From contig JBHGXW010000039.1 of NCBI GenBank assembly GCA_041920465.1, positions 1 to 64,000 on the forward strand: 64,000 bases of DNA, read 5' to 3'. The position numbers were made by a program, and so were the translations under genes. The notes beneath the pieces were generated by a model that made no database searches, was not told where the DNA came from, and worked only from the letters and a program-made list of their open reading frames with translations. This document shows positions 8,169 through 17,828 of this stretch, piece by piece. The stretch comes from Brevibacillus_H sp041920465. GTDB lineage: Bacteria; Bacillota; Bacilli; Brevibacillales; Brevibacillaceae. Numbering within the stretch: position 1 is the first letter of the stretch; each line of letters begins with the position of its first letter.

Positions 8169-9713
8169 ATGGACATTGGAAGTTGTTTGGCAAGAAATGC
8201 ACGCAGACACCCGGACAAATGGGCGGTCACCTGTGAGGGACGCACTTACACTTATGGAGAGTTCAACCGTGAAGTAAACCGATTGGCAAACGGCCTTATG
8301 GCATTGGGCATTGAAAAAGGACAAAAAGTGGCACTCATGATGAAAAACTCAGACCATTTTGCTGTTTCATTTTTCGCAGCGGCAAAGCTTGGAGCTGTTC
8401 TGGTGCCTCTCAACTTCCGGTTAACTTGTGCTGAAATCAGGTATATTCTGGATCATTCCGATTCCGTCTCCGTAATTTGCGATGAAGAGTACAGTAAACT
8501 CGTCGAGGAAGCTCGCACTCAGGTACCGACCGTTCAACAGGTGATTGTCGTGGGAACTCCAACCGTTCCTGGCCATCTTGCCTTCCAAGAGGTGTTTTCT
8601 CCAAGCGATCAGGAACCGGATGTTGTCGTACATGAACGGGACGATCTCGAAATTTTATACACATCAGGAACGACCGGCCGTCCAAAAGGGGCCTTATTCG
8701 ATCACCATCGGATTATGCAGGTGGGAATCAAGATGATGGCTGTATTAGGGCTGAATGTACGTGACCGATTGCTGCACCTTGCACCGTTATTTCATTCTGC
8801 TCAATTGAACCTGCTTCTTCTGCCAGGCTTCTTTCTGGGGAATAGCCAAGTCATTCATCGCGACTTTCACCCGATTGATACCCTGAAAGCGATTCAGGAA
8901 CATAAAATTACCCTGTTTTTTGGAGTGCCGACTATGTACGCCTTTCTTTTGCAAGTACCTGGCGCAGAGCGGTTTGATTTATCTTCTGTAACCCGCTGCG
9001 CATACGGGGCGGCTCCTATGGCCCCTGAGATTATCAGGCGCAGCATGCAGTTGTTTGGCACGGATCAATTTTACAATCTTTGCGGCTTGACAGAAGGAGG
9101 ACCGGGAGGCATTTGTCTTACGCCGGAAGCGCATCAAACCAAACTGGGGGCAAGCGGCACTTCCATGTTCCATACAGAAGCACGGGTTGTAGACGATTCA
9201 GGCCAAGATGTCCCTCCAGGCAATATTGGAGAGTTAATCCTCCGCGGAGAGACGGTAATGAAAGAATATTACAAAAATCCGCAAGCAACCGCAGAAGCCA
9301 TGCGCGGCGGCTGGCTCCATACGGGAGACCTCGCCGTAATTGATGACGACGGATACATAACCCTTGTCGATCGGAAAAAGGACATGATCATCTCCGGGGG
9401 AGAAAACGTGTATTCGGTAGAGGTTGAGCAAATCCTGTATGCCCATCCTCAAGTGCTGGAAGCAGCTGTGATCGGGCTTCCGCACGAAGTATGGGGAGAG
9501 GTTGTGACCGCGGTAATTGTCCCGAAACCAGGACAGGTCATTGATCCAGAGGAACTGCAGACATTTTGCCGTCAGTTTCTTGCAGGATACAAGATTCCAC
9601 GAATGGTGCTCTTTGTCGAACAGCTCCCGCGTAATGCATCTGGCAAGATCCTGAAATACAAGCTGCGCAATGATCTCAAGCCAGACGCAGAGACAAATCG
9701 CCATCTTGGCTAA
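8169..9713 (+). CDS. acyl-CoA synthetase, AMP-forming
   Basis: This 514-residue class I adenylate-forming enzyme activates a carboxylic acid with ATP and transfers it to CoA. Visible core motifs are A3 (LYTSGTTGRPKG), A5 (YNLCGLTEGG), A7/A8 (GWLHTGDLAVIDDDGYITLVDR then KDMIISGGENVYSVEVE) and A10 (PRNASGKILKYKLR). The length and motif spacing fit medium/long-chain fatty-acyl-CoA ligases of the FadD/LcfB type, though the substrate cannot be read from sequence. AAGGAGG precedes the ATG at 8169 by about 6 nt; the longer open frame upstream is ignored for that reason. It appears monocistronic, with a terminator at 9750. Confidence 0.9.
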   Translation: MDIGSCLARNARRHPDKWAVTCEGRTYTYGEFNREVNRLANGLMALGIEKGQKVALMMKNSDHFAVSFFAAAKLGAVLVPLNFRLTCAEIRYILDHSDSVSVICDEEYSKLVEEARTQVPTVQQVIVVGTPTVPGHLAFQEVFSPSDQEPDVVVHERDDLEILYTSGTTGRPKGALFDHHRIMQVGIKMMAVLGLNVRDRLLHLAPLFHSAQLNLLLLPGFFLGNSQVIHRDFHPIDTLKAIQEHKITLFFGVPTMYAFLLQVPGAERFDLSSVTRCAYGAAPMAPEIIRRSMQLFGTDQFYNLCGLTEGGPGGICLTPEAHQTKLGASGTSMFHTEARVVDDSGQDVPPGNIGELILRGETVMKEYYKNPQATAEAMRGGWLHTGDLAVIDDDGYITLVDRKKDMIISGGENVYSVEVEQILYAHPQVLEAAVIGLPHEVWGEVVTAVIVPKPGQVIDPEELQTFCRQFLAGYKIPRMVLFVEQLPRNASGKILKYKLRNDLKPDAETNRHLG

Positions 9714-9749
9714 CAATCGATACAAACAATCTATACACAGAATAAAAAA

Positions 9750-9790
9750 GACTTGTTACCCTTCATGCGGGAATGAGTCGTTATTTTTTT
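9750..9790 (+). terminator. intrinsic terminator
   Basis: GACTTGTT..CCC pairs with GGG..AATGAGTC around a short loop, followed by TTATTTTTTT. It ends the acyl-CoA synthetase transcript. Confidence 0.75.
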
Positions 9791-9855
9791 CTAGAAAGGA
9801 GCTGTTCTTTCGATAATAATATTTTCATGAAGAAAGAGAGAAGAGGGGAAATCAT

Positions 9856-11799
9856 TTGCAAATTCTGTATTTGTGGATTGAAAAACATGGGATCATCCAA
9901 AAACAAGGATTTAACTTTGGCGGACCTTACCGTTTTGAACTGACGGAAACGCCTGAAGGGAAAAGGAAACTCCTGTTTGAACCGAATGACAGCTATATCG
10001 ACAATTTCTTTGATTCATCATTTTCGCTGCAGCAAACCGGTAAACCGGCAGACTATTCCAATGCCCAAATTCGGAACGTAACAGCCATCATCGGCAAAAA
10101 CGGCACAGGAAAGACATCACTTTTAGACTATATCAAAACTACGTTTGCCTCTCCTTCCGATGAGATTAATGTCCCAAGAAGCAAACGCCTGCTCGTTATC
10201 GAAACATCTGATCGCCAAATGAAAATCTTGATTGATCCCTCCATCGGGCTTACCAATCTGGGCGAGTTAGAAAAGCATTTTCAATTGGAAGAGTTGGGCC
10301 CGGGACCGTTCTCTGAACAAGAATTTTTCAAGAACAGCCAGACATCGCTGATCTTTTTCTCCAATATTTTCGACGGTCACGATGAGTACGAGACCGATGC
10401 CCAGCAGCAGTTTTACAACATCTCCACGAACTATCTGGTGAAAGCTGACAAAATCAAGTTGAGAGAGTCCAACCGCCTGATTGATTAGCAGGTTAGTGAA
10501 GTGGAAATCCATCATCTGACTGATGTACACCGACAAATCGTCTTTTTGAATCGCGGTGAGATCAAGATGCCATTTCCTTTGCCACCTTATATCAACCTTA
10601 CGCCGATGACATTCAAAAAAGCAAACCAGTTTAAGAGGTATGATGATTTCGTCAGAAGTGCAGTTGAACTGCTGAGAAGGATCGAATATGGGGATGGTGG
10701 AAGAAGAATTCGATTTTTGTGCAAATTTTACGCTTCACTTGTCCAGGTTTTTTTCTATGAAGCAGTGCATGTATACAGCAACGATCAGAAAAAAGCTGTC
10801 GATCAAATTTATGGCATGATGGAGTTTGACGAGATCAAGCGGGCCCGAATCGAGAACAACTGGAATTTCAATGTCTTTTCAGTGATTGACATGTTCTTTG
10901 TCAAGCTAGCAAAAAATTTCCCGAGGGGAAGATTTATTGTCAACGTAATAGAATTCGTCAAAAAATACAGTGATCGAACCGATGGAACTTCTCTGTTTCT
11001 CCACGTACGAGATGAATTCGAGCCCAATATCGGCCGGTTTTTGCCTGATTACCAAGGGTCTTTTGTCGTCAATCCATACATAACTTTCCAATGGTTTGGT
11101 CTCAGCTCTGGACAAGCTGCATTACTTAACCTGTACAGCCGCTTTTTTGCCTTGGCTGACAAACAAATGTTTGGTGACGGCAAGTTGAAACAAAACCTGA
11201 TCATCCTGATAGACGAGGGTGAAGTATACTTCCATCCAATGTGGCAGAAAAAATTTCTGAATCTGCTGCTTTCCTTTCTGCCAAAAGTTTATCGCAAGGA
11301 CGAAGGAGCAGGGCGCAATATCCAATTGATATTAACTTCCAATTCACCCTTTATTGCCTCGGATTTGCCCAATTCCAACGTAATCTTTTTGGCTGCCGAC
11401 GAGGAAGGAACCAACGCTGTCGTACAAGATCTGGAGCAGAAAAAACAGACGTTTGCGGCCAACATTCATACGCTTTTTACAGACTCGTTTTTCATGGATG
11501 AAGGTCTTATCGGTGAATTCGCCAAAAGCAGAGTGAACCAACTGATTAATTTTCTGCTTCACTCTGATCCTTTCAATATCCAGGAAAACGGAGCCATCCT
11601 CGACACAATGATCGGTCTCATCGGCGAACCTGTCGTGAGAAACAAAATCGCGCAAATCAGGCAAAGCCGCTTGGCAGAGATCCCTGTTCACGAGCACAAA
11701 ACGATTGACGAGCAAATCGAGGAACTGGAAGAAAAATTGCTAACCTTGAGAAAGCGGAAGGAGCAATTGCAGGATGATTCAGATCCGTATCAAAAATAA
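9856..11799 (+). pseudogene. Septu-like ABC-type ATPase, interrupted by an in-frame TAG
   Basis: Read through one stop codon, this is a 647-residue ATPase of the kind paired with HNH nucleases in Septu-type (PtuA/PtuB) anti-phage systems. Walker A (IIGKNGTGKTSLL) lies near residues 78-90. Beyond the stop come an ABC-signature-like LSSGQ, Walker B (LIILIDEGEVYFHP, about residue 450) and a C-terminal coiled coil (DEQIEELEEKLLTLRKRKEQ). The TAG at 10486-10488 is followed by CAG GTT AGT in the same frame with no loss of continuity, and the second half has no ribosome site. Walker A and B would therefore sit on separate polypeptides. Either the gene is inactive, or the stop is a recent mutation, a sequencing error or suppressed. 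The HNH gene starts within its 3' end. Confidence 0.8.
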
Positions 11800-12879
11800 A
11801 GCTAAACTTGATGATATAAAAAGCAGCATATCGACTATTTTGACACCCATCATTTATCCACATTGAAACGATACACAAAACACGGACACATAAAAGAAAA
11901 GGAGTTTTTCGAGCTGATCTTGCGGCACAAGGAAAAAATCCTGGTCGGTACACCCAAAGAATTGGAGGAAGTGGTTGAAGAAGTCCATCTCCTTCATTCC
12001 AATGGGAATCAGAACAAATTTACCGCATCATTCGGCAAAAGAAAGTCCGTACGCGGAAGAGAAATCTCCAGCTTTCTGCGCAAAGTGAACAAAGTGTTTG
12101 ATTACGATGCCTTTTGTGATTCCTATCCCATTCAAAAAGACATGAATCGTTGGGGCGCCTATCAATTGTGCTTATCCTTGCAGGTCCGTGTATGTCCTTA
12201 TTGCAACCGACAATACACCACGACTCTCTTTCGGCCGAAAAGCATAAGCAGATCAAATCCAGATGAAGGAATCAGCATAAGGCCGGATCTTGACCATTTC
12301 TTTGACAAAGCTACTTATCCTTATTTGGCTTTATCCCTGTTTAATCTCATCCCTTGCTGCACCATTTGCAACTCACGGATAAAGGGCGGCAAAAAATTTA
12401 ATCTGAAAGATTATATCCATCCCTATGTGGAAGGGTTTGGCAACAAGTACAGATTTACCATTCTCCTCCAAGGGGGTTCAACCATCCCAGACAGTGATAA
12501 AAACGCCGATTATTATAAAGTTCTCGTCGGAAACAGCAACGCTTTTGAAATTGGCTTCAAGGGATATACGGCCGATACAGATTTTCTCCAAAAGGCTGAG
12601 CGTACTGTGAATGCGTTCCGGCTGAAAGAGTTATACAACCAGCATAAAGATCATGTGGTTGAACTCTTGCAGAAAATGGTGGCTTACAACGAAGATTGGG
12701 CACAAAGCCTGTACAATTCCTTCGATAAAGAGCTGTTTCAAAATGAGCAGGAAATGCTCTTGATGGCACTGGGTAACCACATCGCGGAAGAGAATCACGA
12801 TAAACGTCCCCTGGCCAAGCTGATCAGTGACATCTGGGCGGAGTTTCGTCTACATGACTTATTGCACAAGAAACCGTAA
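11774..12879 (+). pseudogene. Septu-like HNH nuclease, apparent frameshift near codon 15
   Basis: The main frame (11863-12879, 338 codons from a TTG) encodes an HNH-type nuclease. A zinc ribbon starts with VCPYCNRQY, then come RPDLDHFFDK (the DH of the nuclease motif), YPYLALSLFNLIP and CCTICNSRIKGGK. The TTG has no ribosome site. A better start is ATG 11774, which overlaps the ATPase gene by 26 nt and has GGAAGGAG upstream. It reads MIQIRIKNKAKLDDI and then leaves the main frame at AAAAA (11818-11822). Adding one A there joins it to KKQHIDYFDTHHLSTLKRY. The protein would be about 367 residues. The nuclease would cut DNA or tRNA when its ATPase partner is triggered; that role is inferred from the family. 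Confidence 0.75.
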
Positions 12880-12997
12880 GTATCTTGAGAGACGGGATCG
12901 TTATTGTGATGTTTTTCATATCAAGGTGATCAAGGTTTTGGCATATTTGTAGGATGGAGTTGATCAAACCTACTACAACGAAACGGGGTATGCACTC

Positions 12998-13969
12998 ATG
13001 TTGAGACTTCCACAATTAAGCATTGCGCATATACAACCGCGGGTACCGATTCTGCAAGGCGGTATGGGCGTAGGAATCTCCCTCAGCGGACTTGCTGCGG
13101 CAGTTGCCAATGCTGGCGGTGTCGGAATTATTTCTGGAACCGGTATTTCTCTAGACGAGATGAGAACGCACATTCGCAAAGCGAAGGAACTTGTCAAAGA
13201 AAAGGGCTATATCGGGGTAAACGTATTATTTGCCATGAAGGACTTCGCTGAAAAAATGAAAGCGGCTATGGAAGAAAAGGTGGACTTCATTATTTCCGGT
13301 GCCGGTATTTCCAGGGATATGTATGCGTGGGGAAGAGAGTACGGCGTACCTGTCATCTCAATCGTTTCCTCCGCAAAAGTGGCCAAGCTTTCGGAAAAGC
13401 TGGGGGCAGCGGCTGTTGTCGTGGAAGGGTTTGAGGCGGGCGGACACTTGGGAACGGACAGGCCATTATTTGAGATTCTTCCTGAAGTGGTAGAAGCAGT
13501 CAGTATCCCCGTGATTGCCGCAGGCGGTATTTTAACCGGAGAAGATGTGGCGAAGGCTCTCAAAATGGGGGCTTCCGGTGTACAGATTGGGACCCGTTTC
13601 GTTGCAAGTGAAGAGTGTGATGCTCCTTTGGCGTTCAAACAAAAGTATGTGGAAGCCCGGCAAGACGATACCATCTTGGTCAAAACAACGGTTGGGCTAC
13701 AAGGCAGAGCGATCAAGAATAACTTCACGGATTTGATTTGCGGTGATGATAAACTCAAAATCAATAAATGCCGCGACTGCCTCAAAAACTGTTCGTATCG
13801 TTTTTGTACGTTGGACTCGCTGCTTACGTCAGTGAACGGTGACGTAGAGAACGGTCTGGTTTTTGCCGGATCACGAGTACATGAAATAAAAGAAATTCTG
13901 CCGGTGCAAACAATTATCGATAAAATTGTGGAGGAATACTGGGAAACCGTAGATCAAGAAAAAAGATAA
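12998..13969 (+). CDS. nitronate monooxygenase / FabK-like FMN enzyme
   Basis: This 323-residue TIM-barrel flavoprotein belongs to the 2-nitropropane dioxygenase family. Family landmarks are PILQGGMGVGISLSGLAAAVANAGGVGIIS at the N-terminus, IISGAGISRD, EGFEAGGHLG (the FMN/catalytic His region) and PVIAAGGILTGEDVAKAL...GVQIGTRFVAS (phosphate-binding loop). A Cys cluster (CRDCLKNCSYRFC) occurs near residues 260-275. Members oxidise alkyl nitronates, and the FabK branch reduces enoyl-ACP; the absence of fab genes nearby favours the nitronate role. The ATG at 12998 has GGGG 11 nt upstream. It is monocistronic. Confidence 0.85.
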   Translation: MLRLPQLSIAHIQPRVPILQGGMGVGISLSGLAAAVANAGGVGIISGTGISLDEMRTHIRKAKELVKEKGYIGVNVLFAMKDFAEKMKAAMEEKVDFIISGAGISRDMYAWGREYGVPVISIVSSAKVAKLSEKLGAAAVVVEGFEAGGHLGTDRPLFEILPEVVEAVSIPVIAAGGILTGEDVAKALKMGASGVQIGTRFVASEECDAPLAFKQKYVEARQDDTILVKTTVGLQGRAIKNNFTDLICGDDKLKINKCRDCLKNCSYRFCTLDSLLTSVNGDVENGLVFAGSRVHEIKEILPVQTIIDKIVEEYWETVDQEKR

Positions 13970-14068
13970 CATGTAAATTAGATAAATGAGAAGCTTGTGA
14001 AAAATATCACTACGCCTCTGAATGTTCTCGTTTATCATGTAGATATCCGGAACAGAGGAGGAATAAAC

Positions 14069-14386
14069 ATGATGACGAGCATCGAATACTTTGACACAGC
14101 GAATTATGATTTCTCCGCTCAGAAAAAAGTAGATAATTTTTTAACACCATATATTCCGTGCGTGGAAGCAACCGCAATTAAGCGGAAAGATAATACTTGG
14201 GATGTCTTTTTCAACCAATTTGAAGATAAAATCGAATTTGATTATTTGACTGGCGGAAACAATCATTATTTTGATCCAGTCAATGGATTCTATCTGTTTA
14301 ATACTTCAGAAGAAATGGTTGAAGAGAAATTCCGCGATTGGGCCGAGAATGTTTTGATGAAGTTTAGAAGAAACAGAATCGATTGA
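14069..14386 (+). CDS. hypothetical 105-aa protein
   Basis: This small acidic aromatic-rich protein begins MMTSIEYFDTANYDFSAQ and has a strand-rich middle (WDVFFNQFEDKIEFDY). It ends with a basic helix (FRDWAENVLMKFRRNR). AGAGGAGGAATAAAC precedes the ATG at 14069, which is why that start is preferred over a longer frame. I recognise no family. A strong terminator follows. Confidence 0.65.
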   Translation: MMTSIEYFDTANYDFSAQKKVDNFLTPYIPCVEATAIKRKDNTWDVFFNQFEDKIEFDYLTGGNNHYFDPVNGFYLFNTSEEMVEEKFRDWAENVLMKFRRNRID

Positions 14387-14393
14387 CGATTGT

Positions 14394-14428
14394 AAAGAAA
14401 AACTGGGTTTTCCAGTTTTTCTTTTTTT
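14394..14428 (+). terminator. intrinsic terminator
   Basis: AAAGAAAAACTGG pairs with CCAGTTTTTCTTT around a short loop, followed by a T-run. Confidence 0.9.
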
Positions 14429-14568
14429 ATTCTCATCAAACTTTTCTTCTTGTAAAATAGCAATAGCTTCAAGTCCCGATGATTTCTTGATCAGGATGAA
14501 AGAGTTGAATTATCTTATTTTTGTAAATCGAACGGTTTCATTTTAAATAAATAATATAGGTGATTTCA

Positions 14569-15633
14569 ATGACCAACACTGTAACTCAAGAACTGACTGA
14601 TTTAATAGAACGCATCATGAGCCTGCCTGATACCAGCCTGCGGGAATTCGAAGAAGGAATGACCGACATCATTACAAAATACCCAGACAATATCGAGGCC
14701 AACTTAACATATATTTTAGAGAATGAAAAAGAGAAAGAATTGCGGTTTCGAGCTTTCTTTGGTTTATCCATTTATCAAAGACGCCAGAAAAACCATACTG
14801 AGTTTAAGCAACTTGTGGAGAAATATATCATGGAGTTTCAAGAATTTGATTTGCATTATCATATTCTTTCCTTAATGCATAAATCTTTCGGGGATCAGGA
14901 AGGAATCAGGAAATCGATTTACTACGGTAAGAAGGCAGTAGAAAAATTAAGTGCACATGTTGGGGTTCTTCATAACTTTTGCGAAGCAGTAGTTACCGCA
15001 CAAGAGGAATTCCTGGATCCATCTCCGGAATATGTGGAAGAATCGATCTTGTTCATAGATACGGTGTTAACGTTACGACCCAGATATGCAAAGTTTTACT
15101 GTACGAAAGGAAGAATTTTGGCACAGCAAAAAAAATTTGAAGAAGCGAAACAAAATATCTTGAAAGCAATCGATTTGGAAAACAACAAGACTAACGATTA
15201 TACATTACGGATAACCGATTATAAAAATACCCTTTCACGGATAGAATCGCTTGAGCAGTTTCATAAAATCAAGGAGTTAATCAATGTTGCTGTTTCTCAA
15301 ATAAACGAAGCGGAAAACAAAATCAAGGCCGAAGTAGAGGGCAATAAAGCACAGCTGGAAAAGTTAAAAACGGAAAATTTACAGATGCTTGCGTTCTTTA
15401 CAGGCATCATTAGTTTTATTATCGGATCTATCACGATTCTAAGTAAACAACCCACATTTTTAGAATCGGCCATGCTCATGATGATCCTTGCCGGTACATT
15501 AGTTTTATGCAATGTTGGCTTCTCCATTTTGCTATTGCCGCCGAAAGAAAACTATACAAGATATATTCTCGTTAGTCTGATCGGAATCTTCATGATCCTG
15601 TTAAGCATTTTTATCCATATCGGAGGAATGTAA
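14569..15633 (+). CDS. TPR-like protein with C-terminal membrane helices
   Basis: This 354-residue protein has two parts. Residues 1 to about 240 are helical repeats of TPR/SEL type (for example SIYYGKKAVEKLSAHVGVLHNF and RYAKFYCTKGRILAQQKKFEEAKQNILKAIDLE). A short coiled coil (NEAENKIKAEVEGNKAQLEKLKTEN) leads into three hydrophobic segments at the C-terminus (MLAFFTGIISFIIGSITI, MLMMILAGTLVLCNVGF, LVSLIGIFMILLSIFI). The ATG at 14569 is preceded by TAGGTGA. It ends two bases before the PP2C phosphatase gene, so the two are almost certainly co-expressed. The repeats would face the cytoplasm and could dock the phosphatase at the membrane. No named family is recognised. Confidence 0.7.
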   Translation: MTNTVTQELTDLIERIMSLPDTSLREFEEGMTDIITKYPDNIEANLTYILENEKEKELRFRAFFGLSIYQRRQKNHTEFKQLVEKYIMEFQEFDLHYHILSLMHKSFGDQEGIRKSIYYGKKAVEKLSAHVGVLHNFCEAVVTAQEEFLDPSPEYVEESILFIDTVLTLRPRYAKFYCTKGRILAQQKKFEEAKQNILKAIDLENNKTNDYTLRITDYKNTLSRIESLEQFHKIKELINVAVSQINEAENKIKAEVEGNKAQLEKLKTENLQMLAFFTGIISFIIGSITILSKQPTFLESAMLMMILAGTLVLCNVGFSILLLPPKENYTRYILVSLIGIFMILLSIFIHIGGM

Positions 15634-15635
15634 CA

Positions 15636-16532
15636 TTGATGATCGAACATGTTGAAATCATCTATAAAAAAGGAGCAAATCCGGTAAACGAAGATGAATA
15701 CGTGGTGAATCATGAGGCATCGCTATTTGCCGTAATTGATGGAGCAACCGGGCTAAATGGACTGCCGGGTCATCTGGCAGCTACTGTCATCAAACATACA
15801 TTTGCCACTGCCGCCAAGGAAACTCCGCTTCTTGAAACAGTGAAGACGGCAAACAAAAATTTGCAAAACGAAATTCTGAAAATTACGAATGCGAGCAATA
15901 TAGAACAAATCCCCAAGTCGCAAAGAAGTTCCTGCGGTTTGGTTGCCGCCAAGATCATAAACGGGCTTAGTATGGAATATGTACATGCAGGGGATTGTAT
16001 GATGTTTCTTCAGTACGATGACTCTTATATTCGTGCCGTTACCTATGATCATCTGGCCAAACTTGATACTGTCTCCATCCAAGCAATGACAAATGAATGG
16101 AGGAAACTGCTAAAAAATGATGAGGTTCCCAATTCGTGGAACCCTGATGCAATTCAAGGCGCGTTAAAAAACATTCGGGAGAAAATAATGCCTATCCTCA
16201 TCTCGAATCGAAACATGCTGAACACACAAGGTGGCTATTGTGTCCTAGACGGAAGTAAAGAGGCTATTCAATTTCTTGAACATGGGATGATCCAACTTCA
16301 TCATGTCAAACAAATCCTGTTTCTTTCTGACGGGCTGGTTCTTCCAAACAAGAAAGCAAGCGGGCAAGAGATTTGGGAAAAAACGGCCAAATTTGCTTTT
16401 GACAAAGGGCTGGATTTGTTGGCCCAAGCGGTAGAGAATGATGAAAATGAAGACCCAGCATGTTTCCATTACCCGCGATTAAAACCGGCAGATGATAAGA
16501 CAGGAATCCTTATAAAGCTAAAGGAATGGTAA
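15636..16532 (+). CDS. PP2C-type protein phosphatase
   Basis: This 298-residue PP2C-family serine/threonine phosphatase shows the acidic metal-binding motifs NEDEY (motif 1), FAVIDGATG (motif 2, normally DGxGG), HAGDCMMF, ILFLSDGLVLP and DDKTGILIKL. The fold is divergent, with a helical insertion in the centre (WRKLLKNDEVPNSWNPDAI). GGAGG lies 9 nt before a TTG (15636) and 12 nt before an ATG (15639); either may be used. It directly follows the TPR/membrane gene. No cognate kinase or anti-sigma partner is visible nearby, so its substrate is unknown. Confidence 0.78.
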   Translation: MMIEHVEIIYKKGANPVNEDEYVVNHEASLFAVIDGATGLNGLPGHLAATVIKHTFATAAKETPLLETVKTANKNLQNEILKITNASNIEQIPKSQRSSCGLVAAKIINGLSMEYVHAGDCMMFLQYDDSYIRAVTYDHLAKLDTVSIQAMTNEWRKLLKNDEVPNSWNPDAIQGALKNIREKIMPILISNRNMLNTQGGYCVLDGSKEAIQFLEHGMIQLHHVKQILFLSDGLVLPNKKASGQEIWEKTAKFAFDKGLDLLAQAVENDENEDPACFHYPRLKPADDKTGILIKLKEW

Positions 16533-16616
16533 ATGTTTCGAGAGCTGGTGAAAAAACAGACAGATAATCTTCAAGCGTGTACACGAATTTACGGGAAAGC
16601 ATGGTAATATGGTGAG

Positions 16617-16630
16617 TGAAAGCGCTTAGC
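16617..16630 (+). promoter_or_regulatory. cre-like site upstream of the ROK kinase
   Basis: TGAAAGCGCTTAGC matches the CcpA catabolite-responsive consensus (WTGNAANCGNWNNCA class) at its central positions and contains the palindrome AAGCGCTT. It lies about 80 bp before the sugar-kinase gene, where repression or activation by CcpA would be plausible. Confidence 0.45.
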
Positions 16631-16707
16631 TGATTGGTTCCGAACAGGAAAGCAAACTGATGCAGAAAACCGATCAGCGAAATGCAGACAATGGTAAGGG
16701 AGAAGGA

Positions 16708-17625
16708 ATGAAAATGAGTTACGCAATTGGGATTGACATCGGGGGTACGAAGGTAGCGATAGGGATTGTGAACGGAGATGGAGTAGTGGTCGAGCAGATA
16801 ACGATTCCCACTGATCTTAGCATTTCTCCAGAGGAGATGATTGAGAAGATTTACAGAACTGCTGCCGAGCTTTTGGAACAATCCGGCATCGACAAGGCAG
16901 AACTGAGTGGTGTCGGGGTGGGAGCGCCGGGTCCTCTGGATGCCAAAAACGGCCTGATTACTTGCCCGCCTAATTTGCGAAACTGGGTGAACGTTCCAAT
17001 CGTTCAGGAGCTGGAAAAGCATTTCTCGCTTCCGATCCGATTAGAAAATGATGCCAACGCGGCCGCTCTTGCGGAAAAATGGGTAGGGGCAGCGAAAGAA
17101 AACAATGATTTTGCCTATATAACCATAAGCACGGGGATTGGAGCCGGTTTGTTCGTAGATGGAAAACTGCTTTCCGGCTCCAAAGGAAATGCGGGAGAAC
17201 TAGGCCACATTCTGGTCAATCCTGCAAAAGGAACCTGCACATGCGGCCAAAAAGGTTGTCTGGAATGGGTTGCTTCGGGAACAGCGATTGGCAGACAAGC
17301 TTCTGAACTGATGGGAAAACCTCTCACAGCGAAAGATGTGTTCGTCATGTATGAAGCTGGTGTTCCCGAGATCGTGTCATTAGTGGAAGAGGTCTTCACC
17401 TACATTGGCATCGGCTGTGTGAGCCTGATCAATCTGTTTGAACCGGAAAAAATTGTCATCGGCGGCGGAGTATCGGAAGTAGGAGATCCACTGTTTGATT
17501 CCGTTCGAAACTACGTTGCCAAATATGCGTTAAGTCCGGCCGGCCGCGAAACTGAGATTGTTCCGGCGGGCTTGCGGAAAAATGCGGGTTTAATCGGAGC
17601 TGCCGCTTTGATGTTTTTTGCCTGA
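16708..17625 (+). CDS. ROK-family sugar kinase, glucokinase-like
   Basis: This 305-residue ROK kinase has the ATP-phosphate motif AIGIDIGGTKVAIG, the catalytic region ENDANAAALAE and STGIGAGLFVDGKL. The ROK signature with zinc ligands is also present: ELGHILVNPAKGTCTCGQKGCLEWVASG. The length and the ending NAGLIGAAAL fit the glucokinase branch (B. subtilis GlcK type), which phosphorylates glucose to glucose-6-phosphate in the cytoplasm. An N-acetylhexosamine or fructose kinase cannot be excluded. The ATG at 16708 has GGGAG about 5 nt upstream; a second ATG two codons on is possible. A cre-like box lies upstream. Confidence 0.85.
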   Translation: MKMSYAIGIDIGGTKVAIGIVNGDGVVVEQITIPTDLSISPEEMIEKIYRTAAELLEQSGIDKAELSGVGVGAPGPLDAKNGLITCPPNLRNWVNVPIVQELEKHFSLPIRLENDANAAALAEKWVGAAKENNDFAYITISTGIGAGLFVDGKLLSGSKGNAGELGHILVNPAKGTCTCGQKGCLEWVASGTAIGRQASELMGKPLTAKDVFVMYEAGVPEIVSLVEEVFTYIGIGCVSLINLFEPEKIVIGGGVSEVGDPLFDSVRNYVAKYALSPAGRETEIVPAGLRKNAGLIGAAALMFFA

Positions 17626-17747
17626 AAAGGAAAAGTGAGATTCTCTGAGCAATTCCAAATCCATGCGACTGATGTACTTCGTAACGAAATGGAATCACGC
17701 GAAGTGATGCACCACATTCGTGAGCCAAGAATTGGGGTAGCAACAAA

Positions 17748-17791
17748 TGAAAAAAGATACCAATCTCCAAAGAGACAGGTATCTTTTTTCA
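17748..17791. terminator. bidirectional terminator
   Basis: AAAAAAGATACC and GGTATCTTTTTT form a stem with A/T tracts on both sides. It can end both the kinase transcript and the convergent small exported-protein gene. Confidence 0.85.
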
Positions 17792-17828
17792 TATTCAATT
17801 TAAGTATTTTTTATCTAGGACAGTATTC

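Noticed and set aside
10486..10488. TAG in the ATPase as a pyrrolysine or other recoding site
   Set aside because: No recoding element or pyl gene is visible, and the codon lies in an ordinary linker; mutation or error is simpler.
11816..11824. AAAAA run in the HNH gene as a programmed -1 frameshift site
   Set aside because: The zero-frame codons are ATA AAA AGC, which do not form a classical X-XXY-YYZ heptamer, and no clear stimulatory hairpin follows.
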